Below, in pieces: positions 8,483-15,986 of a DNA stretch of 64,000 nt; the first letter of the stretch is position 1, and each line of letters begins with the position of its first letter. The position numbers and the translations under genes were made by a program. The stretch lies in contig NZ_CP018870.1 of assembly GCF_001941845.1 (NCBI RefSeq), positions 3,095,501 through 3,159,500 of the forward strand, in the 5' to 3' direction. Source of the DNA: Streptomyces sp. TN58 (lineage in GTDB: Bacteria > Actinomycetota > Actinomycetes > Streptomycetales > Streptomycetaceae). The notes beneath the pieces were generated by a model, which saw nothing but the letters and a program-made list of their open reading frames with translations, searched no databases and was not told the origin of the DNA.

Positions 8483-10231
8483 GTGGGACAGGACAGCGGC
8501 AAGGCGGCGGGCGCGGTCCGCGCGACGCCGGTCAGCCGGGCGATGGAGACGATCCGCGCGCTGCGGGAGGAACTGGCGGCGCTGCGGGGCGACCGGTCGG
8601 TCGCCGTGGTCGGCGTGGGCCTGCGGGCCCCCGGCGGCATCGAGGACCTGGACGGCTACTGGTCGGCGCTGGTGTCGGGGACGGACGCGGTGCGCCCGAT
8701 CCCGCAGGCGCGCCGGGCGCCCTTCGGGGAGGCCTGGGACGAGGTGCCGCACCGGGGCGGATTCCTGGACGAGGTGCTGGAGTTCGACGGCCCGTTCTTC
8801 GGTGTCGCGCCCCGCGAGGGGCGCTCTCTGGACCCGCAGCACCGGATGCTCCTCGAAGTGGTGTGGGAGGCCCTGGACGACGCCGGCATCCCCGCCGGCC
8901 GGGCGGCGGCCGCCGCGACCGGCCTGTACGTGGGCATCACCGGCCAGGACTACCGGGAGTGGATGCGCGAGGGGCCCGACTCGTACTGGGCGACCGGCAA
9001 CGGGCACTGCTTCGCCGCCGGGCGCCTCGCGCACACGCTGGGCCTGACCGGCCCGGCCATGGCCGTGGACACGGCCTGCTCCTCCTCGCTGGTGGCGGTG
9101 CACCTGGCGCGGCAGGCGCTGCGCAGCGGCGAGTGCGACATCGCGGTGGCGGGCGGGGTGAACCTGGTGCTGTCACCGCACGGGACCGCGCTCGCGGCTC
9201 GCACGGGCGCCCTGTCCCCGGACGGGGTGTGCCGTCCGTTCGACGCGCGGGCCAACGGCTTCACCCGGTCCGAGGGCTGCGGCATCGTGGTCCTCAAGCG
9301 GCTGGCGGACGCGGTGCGCGACGGCGACCGGGTGCACGCGGTCATCCACGGTTCGGCGGTCAACCACGACGGGCGGGCCTCGGGCTTCACCGCGCCCAAC
9401 GTGCTGGCGCAGACCCGGCTGGTGGAGCGGGCTCTGGCGGAGGCGGGCCTCGGTCCGGCCGACATCGGCCATGTGGAGGCCCACGGCACCGGTACCCCGC
9501 TGGGTGATCCGATCGAGGTGGAGGCGCTGGCGGCGGCTCTGGGCCGGCCGGGCGGCACGGGCGCGCCGGTCCTGCTCGGCTCGGCCAAGGCGAACCTCGG
9601 CCACACCGAGTCGGCGGCGGGTGTGCTGGGCCTGATCAAGGCGATGCTGAGCCTGCGGCACCGGGCGGTGCCGCCCGTACCGCACTTCACCACCCTGAAC
9701 CCGCGCATCGACCTGTCGGGGACGGGCCTGCGCGTCCCGACCGAGCTGGAGCCGTGGCCCGCCGGCGCCGGCGCGTACGCGGGCGTCAGCTCCTTCGGCA
9801 TGAGCGGCACCAACGCCCACGTCGTACTCGGCGCACCGGAGCCGGACCCGGCCCCGGGTGCCGCAGTCCCCGTGGCCGGCTTCGAGGTGTCGGCCCGGAC
9901 GCCGGCCGCGCTGCGCTCGTACGCGGGGCGGCTGGCCGCGCGGCTGGCCGGCATCAAGGACGAGGAGTACGCCGCCTTCGCCTACACCGTCACGCACGGC
10001 CGTACGCCCCTGGCCGCCCGGATCAGGGTCGAGGCGTCCGACCGGCACCGGGCGGCGGCCGCCCTGGCCGCCGTCGCCGAGGGCCTGGCGCCGCCGGAGG
10101 TGAGGGAGGTCGCGGCGGACGCGGCCCCCGGGTTCGCGGACCTGCCCCGCCGGGTCGTCGACCTGCCCGCGTACCCGTGGGAGCGGCGGCGCTACGCCCC
10201 GTTCGACGCGGAGCACCCGCCCGCGGGCTGA
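8483..10231 (+). CDS. AT-less ketosynthase protein with remnant AT-flanking linkers
   Basis: 582 aa from a GTG at 8483, with GGAGG (8471-8475) inside the end of the preceding PKS gene. The N-terminal about 40 residues, with METIRALREELAALRG, look like a coiled docking helix. The KS domain (about 40-460) has an intact triad: Cys199 in TACSSS, HGTGTPLGDP near 333, NLGHTESAAG near 373. After the KS come a KS-AT-linker-like segment and then, only about 110 residues on, VVDLPAYPWERRRY, which is normally the linker after an AT. The roughly 300-residue AT between them is absent. The protein may be a KS that works with another protein's AT/ACP, or the result of an in-frame AT deletion. Confidence 0.88.
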   Translation: MGQDSGKAAGAVRATPVSRAMETIRALREELAALRGDRSVAVVGVGLRAPGGIEDLDGYWSALVSGTDAVRPIPQARRAPFGEAWDEVPHRGGFLDEVLEFDGPFFGVAPREGRSLDPQHRMLLEVVWEALDDAGIPAGRAAAAATGLYVGITGQDYREWMREGPDSYWATGNGHCFAAGRLAHTLGLTGPAMAVDTACSSSLVAVHLARQALRSGECDIAVAGGVNLVLSPHGTALAARTGALSPDGVCRPFDARANGFTRSEGCGIVVLKRLADAVRDGDRVHAVIHGSAVNHDGRASGFTAPNVLAQTRLVERALAEAGLGPADIGHVEAHGTGTPLGDPIEVEALAAALGRPGGTGAPVLLGSAKANLGHTESAAGVLGLIKAMLSLRHRAVPPVPHFTTLNPRIDLSGTGLRVPTELEPWPAGAGAYAGVSSFGMSGTNAHVVLGAPEPDPAPGAAVPVAGFEVSARTPAALRSYAGRLAARLAGIKDEEYAAFAYTVTHGRTPLAARIRVEASDRHRAAAALAAVAEGLAPPEVREVAADAAPGFADLPRRVVDLPAYPWERRRYAPFDAEHPPAG

Positions 10232-10240
10232 CCGCGCCGC

Positions 10241-10330
10241 CGCACGGCCGCGCCGCGGGTACGCGCGAGGGCCGCTCCCGGACGGTGATCCGGGACCGGC
10301 CCTCGCGTGTACCCGCGGCGCGGCCGTGCG
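10241..10330. terminator. Bidirectional terminator between convergent genes
   Basis: A long inverted repeat. Left arm 10241-10273, beginning CGCACGGCCGCGCCGCGGGT, pairs with right arm 10298-10330. There is only one non-Watson-Crick position (G/T) in about 33 bp, with a loop containing a smaller CCCGG/CCGGG hairpin. It fills the gap between the stop of the KS gene (10231) and the convergent ACP stop (10332), so it should terminate both transcripts. Confidence 0.88.
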
Positions 10331-10331
10331 G

Positions 10332-10583
10332 TCAGGCCGCTGCCGCGTCCTGGATCAGGGCGACGACGGCGGCGACCGTGAGGTCCTTGGTCAGCGCTTC
10401 GAGGGGGACGTCGACGCCGAACTCGCGCTTGACGGACGCGGTGAGCTCGACGACGCCGAGCGAGTCGATCTCCAGCTCGTCCAGCCTGGCCTGGTCCGTG
10501 ATCGCGTCGGGCTCCGCCCCGAAGTCGACGAGTTCGCGCTCGACGAAGGCACGGACGGAAGCAAGATCGGCGGGCTGGGGCAC
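10332..10583 (-). CDS. Free-standing acyl carrier protein
   Basis: 83 aa, from a GTG preceded by GAGG. A longer frame reaches an ATG upstream, but those residues do not look like ACP. The protein reads like a type II ACP: an acidic four-helix protein with the phosphopantetheine serine in ELEIDSLGVVEL. It is convergent with the PKS block to its left and divergent from the acyltransferase operon to its right. It is a plausible partner for the KS/CLF pair or the AT-less KS, or a carrier in the isonitrile branch. Another ACP (15539-15934) sits closer to the FcoT gene and is the better ScoB counterpart. Confidence 0.9.
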   Translation of the reverse strand: MPQPADLASVRAFVERELVDFGAEPDAITDQARLDELEIDSLGVVELTASVKREFGVDVPLEALTKDLTVAAVVALIQDAAAA

Positions 10584-10771
10584 GACATCCTCGTCTCTGG
10601 ATCCTGAGCAGTGAAACGCGCAGCAGCCTAACAACAGGCGCACTACGCGCGGCTAAAGCGCTCCTTTCATCCGGCTGATCGCGGCACTAAACCCGTCTTG
10701 CCCGCCCCGGCGCTCGCTCCTATATTCCCGGTGAACGCTCGGCCGAGACGTTCAGAGATGGAGACCTGCAC
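10584..10771. promoter_or_regulatory. Divergent promoter region with palindrome
   Basis: 188 bp between the divergent ACP and acyltransferase genes, so it should hold both promoters. Part of it is AT-rich, with TATATT at 10721-10726, a possible -10-like element. An imperfect palindrome at 10733-10753 has GAACG/CGTTC outer arms around CTCGGCCGAG, and is a possible operator for a cluster regulator. Position and symmetry are the only evidence. Confidence 0.4.
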
Positions 10772-11482
10772 ATGCTCCGGATGCTGCTGAGGCGGCTCCT
10801 CCTCATTCCGCTTCGGCTCGTCCTGCGGCCCCGTGTCAGCGGTGTCGGGAACCTGCCGAGGTCCGGCCCCTTCATCGTCGCGGCGAACCACCTGTCCTTT
10901 TTCGACTCGATATTCATCGCGCTGTTGGTCCCGCGGCACCTGTATTTCGTGGGTAAGCAGGGCTGGCTTGAGATGCCCGGTCTGAAGGGGCGGCTGCAGG
11001 GCCTGTTCTTCCGTTCCGTCGGGATGATCTCCGTGGACGGCACGAGCGGCTCCGCGACCATGGCGGGGCTGGAGACCTCCCTGCGGATCATGCGCGAGGG
11101 CCACGGGGTGGGCGTGCACGTCGAGGGCACCCGGTCGCCCGACGGCCGCCTGTACAAGGGCAACACGGGCACGGCGTGGATCGCGATGCGGAGCGGGGCG
11201 CCGGTGGTCCCCTGCGGGCTGATCGGCACGGAGCGGGTGCACCCGGCCGGCGCCAGACGCCTCTACGTATCCCGCTTCGACGTCCGCTTCGGCACCCCCA
11301 TGACCTTCCCCGAGTACGCCGGACGGGAGGCCGACCGCAGCGCGCGCCGCGAGGTCACGAACCGGATCACCCGGGAGATATCCGCCCTGACCGGCCAGGA
11401 ATACGTGGACACCTATGCCGCGACCGTCAAGAGCCGGGCGGCTGCGGAATCCGCGGCCACGGCGGCGACAAGCACGGAATAA
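10772..11482 (+). CDS. PlsC-like 1-acylglycerol-phosphate acyltransferase family protein
   Basis: 236 aa; ATG with GGAGA upstream. The LPLAT/PlsC hallmarks are in order: block I NHLSFFDS (NHx4D, near residue 38), block II around FFRSVGMISVDG, block III EGTRSPDG (near 117), and block IV APVVPCGLIG. The N-terminus is basic and hydrophobic, as in membrane-associated acyltransferases. Family members move acyl groups from acyl-ACP or acyl-CoA to a hydroxyl acceptor, usually lysophosphatidate. As first gene of the operon with the isonitrile-type genes, it could modify the product, load or off-load an ACP, or remodel lipids for self-protection. The sequence does not say which. Confidence 0.85.
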   Translation: MLRMLLRRLLLIPLRLVLRPRVSGVGNLPRSGPFIVAANHLSFFDSIFIALLVPRHLYFVGKQGWLEMPGLKGRLQGLFFRSVGMISVDGTSGSATMAGLETSLRIMREGHGVGVHVEGTRSPDGRLYKGNTGTAWIAMRSGAPVVPCGLIGTERVHPAGARRLYVSRFDVRFGTPMTFPEYAGREADRSARREVTNRITREISALTGQEYVDTYAATVKSRAAAESAATAATSTE

Positions 11483-11547
11483 GAAGGGCTTTAGCCCCCG
11501 CCGATACCCTCGTTCCGAGCGCGACTTGACCACCGAGAGAGGTTCTC

Positions 11548-12438
11548 GTGAAGATTTCCCGCCAGGAAGACAAGAAGTTCGGCGTAACCGTCGAGGGATT
11601 CGATCTCAACACCGCCGCGGACGCGGATTTCGAGGAGATCAAGAACCGCGTCTACAGTGACAAGATCGTCGTGCTGCGCAACCAGCACCTGTCCTCCCCG
11701 GAATTCGCCGAGCTCGGCCGCCGCCTCGGCACCGTGGAGACGTACTACGAGCCCATGTACCAGCACCCTGAGGTCTCCGAGATCTTCGTGTCCTCGAACG
11801 TGGCGAGCGCGGACGGCACCCAGGTGGGCGTCCCGAAGACCGGCAAGTTCTGGCACGCGGACTACCAGTTCATGCCGAACCCCTTCGGTCTGACCCTCAT
11901 CTACCCGCAGGTCGTGCCCAAGAAGAACCGCGGCACCTTCTTCATCGACATGGGCCGCGCCTACGAGGGCCTGTCGGACGAGCTGAAGCACGCCGTCGAG
12001 GGCACCCGCGCGGTGCAGAACGTCAGCCGCTACTTCAAGATCCGCCCCGAGGACGTCTACCGCCCGGTCGGCGAGCTGGTCGACGAGATCCAGGCCAAGA
12101 CGCCCCCGTCGCCGCACCCGACCGCCTTCAAGCACCCCGCCACCGGCGAGACCGTCCTCTACATCAGCGAGGGCTTCACCACCGGCCTGCTGGACGCGGA
12201 CGGCAACGCGCTGGACAAGTCCCTGCTGACGGCCCTGCTGGAGTCCAGCGGCCAGCTCGACGACACCTTCGAGCACGAGAACATCCACCTGCAGACCTTC
12301 GAGCAGGGCGACCTGCTGGTCTGGGACAACCGCAGCCTCGTCCACCGGGCCCTGCACACCGCCACCCCGGAGCCGGCCGTCTCGCACCGCGTGACCGTGT
12401 ACGACCAGTACCCCTTCTACGAGGGCATCGGCGCCTGA
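11548..12438 (+). CDS. Fe(II)/2-oxoglutarate-dependent TauD-family oxidase, ScoE-like (isonitrile formation)
   Basis: 296 aa, GTG start with GAGAGAGG. A TauD/TfdA fold with iron ligands His103 and Asp105 (FWHADYQF) and His266 (SLVHRAL), and the 2-oxoglutarate-binding Arg281 (SHRVTV). Blocks such as [40 protein letters not shown] and [18 protein letters not shown] are, from memory, those of ScoE and Rv0097, not generic taurine dioxygenases. ScoE converts an N-carboxymethyl-3-amino fatty acid into a 3-isocyano fatty acid in two oxidations. Clustering with an FcoT-type thioesterase, an ACP and an acyl-AMP ligase supports the same role here. The family call is firm; the isonitrile product is inference. 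Confidence 0.88.
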   Translation: MKISRQEDKKFGVTVEGFDLNTAADADFEEIKNRVYSDKIVVLRNQHLSSPEFAELGRRLGTVETYYEPMYQHPEVSEIFVSSNVASADGTQVGVPKTGKFWHADYQFMPNPFGLTLIYPQVVPKKNRGTFFIDMGRAYEGLSDELKHAVEGTRAVQNVSRYFKIRPEDVYRPVGELVDEIQAKTPPSPHPTAFKHPATGETVLYISEGFTTGLLDADGNALDKSLLTALLESSGQLDDTFEHENIHLQTFEQGDLLVWDNRSLVHRALHTATPEPAVSHRVTVYDQYPFYEGIGA

Positions 12439-12477
12439 CCCCCACCGTCTGCACCCACCCCGAACAACGAGGTAGTC

Positions 12478-13677
12478 ATGACCATCGGATGTCCCGTCAC
12501 CGGTCACAAGAACCCCTTCGACGAGGAGTTCTTCGCCGACCCCTACCCGGTGTACGCGCAGATGCACGAGGAAGCGCCCGTACACCGGGTGCGTCTCCCC
12601 GAGGGGACGCTCGTCTGGCTCGTCACCAAGTACGAGGAAGCCAGCGAGGCGCTCAAGGACCGCCGTCTGGTCCGCAACCGCCGCTACGCGGGCGAGGACT
12701 ACGAGAACGAGATCCTTCCGGAGATCGTGCGCTCCGGAAACCTCCACATGGAGGACGGCCCCCTGCACACCCGCCTGCGGCGGTTCATGAACTTCGCCTT
12801 CACCCCGAAGCGGATCGCGGCCATGGAGCCGCGCATCCACGAGGTCACCGCCGCCCTTCTCGACCGCATCGAGGCGGACGGCGGCGGCGACATCATGGAC
12901 CTGCTCGCCGCCCCGCTGCCCATCACGATGACCAGCGACATCCTCGGCGTCCCGGAGGACAGCCGGAGCAACTTCCGCGAGTGGAGCGACACCCTGCTCG
13001 GCGGTGAGCCGGTGGCCGCCAAGCAGGCCGCCGTCAGCCTGCTGGGCTTCGTCACGGAGCTCATCGCCGACAAGCGCAAGAACCTCACCGACGACCTCAT
13101 CTCGTACTGGATCACCGCCCAGGACAACGACGGCCAGCCGCTGACCGATCAGGAAATGATCGGCATGACGTTCTTCCTCCTGCTCGGCGGATACGACACC
13201 ACCGTCGGCCAGATCGGCGCGTCCACCCTCGCCCTGCTCAACAACCCGGACAAGGCCGCGCTGATGCGCGACAACCCGGCGATCATCCCGGACGCGGTCG
13301 AGGAGCTGATGCGCTGGGACGGCTCCACGCACAGCGGCATCCGCCGCTTCGCCGCCGAGGACATGAACATCGGCGGCGTGGACATCGCCAAGGGCGACTG
13401 CGTGCTCATCTCGCTCGGCGCGGCAAACCGCTGCCCGGTGCGCTTCGAGGACCCCGAGGTCATGGACTTCGGGCGCGAGGAGAACTGGCAGCTGGCCTTC
13501 GGCCGCGGCCCGCACCACTGCCCCGGCAAGGAGCTGGCCCGCAAGGAACTCCAGATCGCCCTCGGCGAGCTCGTGCGCCGCTTCCCGAACATGCGCCTCA
13601 CCAACCCCGAGGAAGAGGTCGTCTGGCGGCCCTCCTACATCATCCGGGTCCCCCAGTCCCTGCACATCACGGTCTGA
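12478..13677 (+). CDS. Cytochrome P450 (first of a tandem pair)
   Basis: 399 aa, a soluble bacterial class I P450 of normal length. I-helix motif LLLGGYDTT, the ExxR motif in VEELMRW, and the heme loop FGRGPHHCPG with ligand Cys348 are all present. It probably accepts electrons from a ferredoxin encoded elsewhere, since none is seen nearby. Its stop shares one base with the next start (TGATG), so the two P450s are likely co-translated. In this context it probably oxidises the acyl chain (hydroxylation, epoxidation or desaturation). The target position cannot be predicted. Confidence 0.94.
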   Translation: MTIGCPVTGHKNPFDEEFFADPYPVYAQMHEEAPVHRVRLPEGTLVWLVTKYEEASEALKDRRLVRNRRYAGEDYENEILPEIVRSGNLHMEDGPLHTRLRRFMNFAFTPKRIAAMEPRIHEVTAALLDRIEADGGGDIMDLLAAPLPITMTSDILGVPEDSRSNFREWSDTLLGGEPVAAKQAAVSLLGFVTELIADKRKNLTDDLISYWITAQDNDGQPLTDQEMIGMTFFLLLGGYDTTVGQIGASTLALLNNPDKAALMRDNPAIIPDAVEELMRWDGSTHSGIRRFAAEDMNIGGVDIAKGDCVLISLGAANRCPVRFEDPEVMDFGREENWQLAFGRGPHHCPGKELARKELQIALGELVRRFPNMRLTNPEEEVVWRPSYIIRVPQSLHITV

Positions 13678-14936
13678 TGCACAGCGAGGAGACGAAGTTG
13701 GAGCGCAGTCAGGACCTGGCGGAGGACACCGTGCAGGTCAGCGCCGCCCGGTGCCCCGTGGGGCCGCTCGGCACACCGTTCGACGCCCAGTTCTTCGCCG
13801 ACCCCTACGCCACCTACCGCCGGCTGCACACCGAGGGTCCGGTGCACCACATCAGGACACCGGACGGCGTGGAGGCCTGGCTGGTCACGCGCTTCGCCGA
13901 GGTCCGCCAGGGGCTGGGTGACCACCGGCTCGTACGCCACGTGCGGCACGCCAAGGACACCTACCACCGGTTCCCGCTGCCGGTGGAGTTCACCAAGTCG
14001 CTCGTACGGGAGGACCCGCCCGAGCACACCCGCCTGCGCCGCTTCATGAACATGGCGTTCGCGCCCAAGCGGGTCCGCCTGCTGCGGCCGCGGATCGTCG
14101 AGGTCGCCGAACGTCTCGTCGACGAGCTCGGCGAGCACGGCGAGACCGAACTGATGTCCTCGTACGCCGCCGCGCTCCCCATCGAGATCATCGCGGACAT
14201 GCTCGACATCGCCCAGGAGGACCGCACGAGCTTCCGGCGGTGGGCGGACGTGATCCTCGGCATCGACCCGGAGGAGATGCGCGAGGGCGGCGTCGGGATG
14301 CTGAAGGTCCTCACCGACCTGATCGAACGCAAGCGGGCCGAGCCGGGCGACGACATCTGGACCGAGTGGATCGAAGGCAAGGACGACCAAGGCGGAAGCC
14401 TCGACCAGCACGAGCTGATCGGCATGGGCTTCATGGTCCTGCTGGGGGGCTACGACCCCACCGCGGGTGTCATCGGCTGCGCCATCCACACGCTCCTGCA
14501 GGACCCCGCCCTCGCCGAGCGGCTGCGCAAGGAGCCGGAGCTCATGGCGGACGCCGTCGAGGAGTTCCTGCGGATGTTCGGGTCGAACCACACCGCTGCC
14601 AGGAGGTTCGCCGCCGAGGACGTCGAGCTCGGGGGCGTCACCATCCCCGCCGGCGACACCGTGCTGCTCTCCCTCGGCGCCGCCGACCGCGACGCCCTGC
14701 AGTTCGACGAGCCCGACACCTTCGACATGGCACGGCCCAACAACCGCCACGTCGCCTTCGGTTTCGGGCCGCACTACTGCCCCGGTACCGAACTCGCGCG
14801 CATCCAGATCGCGGTCGCACTCGAAGTGGTCCTGCGGCGCCTGCCGGATCTCAAGCTCACGATCCCGGCCGAGGACGTCCGGCTGCGGCCGGCCTACTTC
14901 ATCCGTTCACCCGTCGCACTGCCCGTCTCCTACTGA
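13677..14936 (+). CDS. Cytochrome P450 (second of a tandem pair)
   Basis: 419 aa, starting on the last base of the upstream P450 stop. I-helix VLLGGYDPTAG, ExxR in EEFLRMF, heme loop FGFGPHYCPG with ligand Cys368. It is clearly homologous to its neighbour over the whole length (RLRRFMN, RRFAAED and the C-terminal region match), which suggests local duplication followed by divergence. The I-helix Pro before Thr (DPT instead of DTT) is a visible difference. Likely a second oxidation on the same intermediate or product. Confidence 0.94.
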   Translation: MHSEETKLERSQDLAEDTVQVSAARCPVGPLGTPFDAQFFADPYATYRRLHTEGPVHHIRTPDGVEAWLVTRFAEVRQGLGDHRLVRHVRHAKDTYHRFPLPVEFTKSLVREDPPEHTRLRRFMNMAFAPKRVRLLRPRIVEVAERLVDELGEHGETELMSSYAAALPIEIIADMLDIAQEDRTSFRRWADVILGIDPEEMREGGVGMLKVLTDLIERKRAEPGDDIWTEWIEGKDDQGGSLDQHELIGMGFMVLLGGYDPTAGVIGCAIHTLLQDPALAERLRKEPELMADAVEEFLRMFGSNHTAARRFAAEDVELGGVTIPAGDTVLLSLGAADRDALQFDEPDTFDMARPNNRHVAFGFGPHYCPGTELARIQIAVALEVVLRRLPDLKLTIPAEDVRLRPAYFIRSPVALPVSY

Positions 14937-14957
14937 GTGCGGGCTCTGGAGAGACAC

Positions 14958-15542
14958 GTGACGCAGACAAGGACTCCACCGGCCGGGTCCCGCCCCGGCC
15001 GGCTCGGCACCGACACCGGCCTGCTGGCGCAGGTGCTGGTGCCCTACCGGGAGCACTGCCAGTACCTGAAGTCGTGCGAGGTGGCGGTAGGGGGCGACGG
15101 GCCGGCCGGGCTGGTCTCGGCCCGCTGCGAGTTCGAGATACCGGAGTCGTGCTACATCGACGACACCGGGCACTTCAACTCGGTGGAGTTCAACATCTGT
15201 TACAACCAGATGCTGTACTACGTCATCGCGAAGTCGGTGCAGGACGGACTCCTGGAGTCCTTCGCGCACTGGTCCATGGAGGACTACTGGCAGCGCCAGC
15301 TGGCCGACTTCCTCATCACCGACTTCCGCAGCACCTTCAAAAGGGCCATGCGCGGCCGCCACTTCTCCGGCGAGATCCAGATCCTGGACGTCGTGGAGTG
15401 GGAGGGCAGCGACATCCGCGAGCCGCTGCTCGTCGTCCACACCGCCTGCCGGTACTGGGACGCGAGCGGCGGCAACTGCCACGGCGAAGTGAAGATCGCC
15501 ATCACCCACCCGACGACTGCGACGACTGGGGTGCAGCCATGA
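14958..15542 (+). CDS. FcoT/ScoD-like hot-dog thioesterase
   Basis: 194 aa from the GTG at 14958, which has GGAGAG at the right distance. Another in-frame GTG at 14937 directly abuts the P450 stop. The protein resembles FcoT (Rv0098), a single hot-dog fold; the helix region NSVEFNICYNQMLYYVIA and the Tyr/Asn-rich active-site area are typical. In isonitrile lipopeptide pathways the homologue ScoD adds glycine to the beta carbon of an alpha,beta-unsaturated acyl-ACP and then releases the amino acid, giving the substrate of the ScoE oxidase. Both partners are in this operon. The stop overlaps the ACP start as ATGA, as expected for an enzyme acting on that ACP. Confidence 0.87.
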   Translation: MTQTRTPPAGSRPGRLGTDTGLLAQVLVPYREHCQYLKSCEVAVGGDGPAGLVSARCEFEIPESCYIDDTGHFNSVEFNICYNQMLYYVIAKSVQDGLLESFAHWSMEDYWQRQLADFLITDFRSTFKRAMRGRHFSGEIQILDVVEWEGSDIREPLLVVHTACRYWDASGGNCHGEVKIAITHPTTATTGVQP

Positions 15543-15934
15543 CCATCGACCCCCGTGCGGCCGACCGCTTCCGGCGGCTTCCCCGGTCGGAGTGGCGGAC
15601 GGAGCTGGAGGCCGTCGTGGTCCGGGAGTTCCGTACGGCCCTGCTGATGACGGGGGCCGAAACCGTTCCGCTCGACCAGAACTACTTCGACCTGGGCCTG
15701 ACCTCACTGCGCGCCACCGAGATCAAGCAGCGGCTGGAGGCCGGTCTCGGCGTCACCATCGACACGTCCGTGCTCTTCGGCAGCCCGACGGTCGACCGGC
15801 TCCTGGACCACCTGCTCACGCAGCCCCTGGACGGCAGGCCCGCGCCCGACCCGGCGGCACCCGCCGGGCCGGGCGCACCCGACCTGCGCAAGTCCCTGGT
15901 CGACGACCTGCTGAGCGACCTCTACCAGGCCTGA
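15539..15934 (+). CDS. Acyl carrier protein with C-terminal docking tail (ScoB-like)
   Basis: 131 aa, coupled to the FcoT gene (ATGA at 15539-15542). The carrier domain (about 15-95) carries the phosphopantetheine serine in LGLTSLRATEIKQRLE. A Pro/Ala linker follows, then the short helix LRKSLVDDLLSDLYQA, typical of C-terminal docking elements on modular PKS proteins. The following PKS starts with a charged coiled helix, so a hand-over from this ACP to that PKS is plausible. It is the likely carrier for FcoT-catalysed glycine addition or for loading by the acyl-AMP ligase. Confidence 0.88.
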   Translation: MTIDPRAADRFRRLPRSEWRTELEAVVVREFRTALLMTGAETVPLDQNYFDLGLTSLRATEIKQRLEAGLGVTIDTSVLFGSPTVDRLLDHLLTQPLDGRPAPDPAAPAGPGAPDLRKSLVDDLLSDLYQA

Positions 15935-15986
15935 CCACGTCTCTCCGGCAGGGCCCCGCGGCCCTGCCGGATCTGGAGGAAAGACC

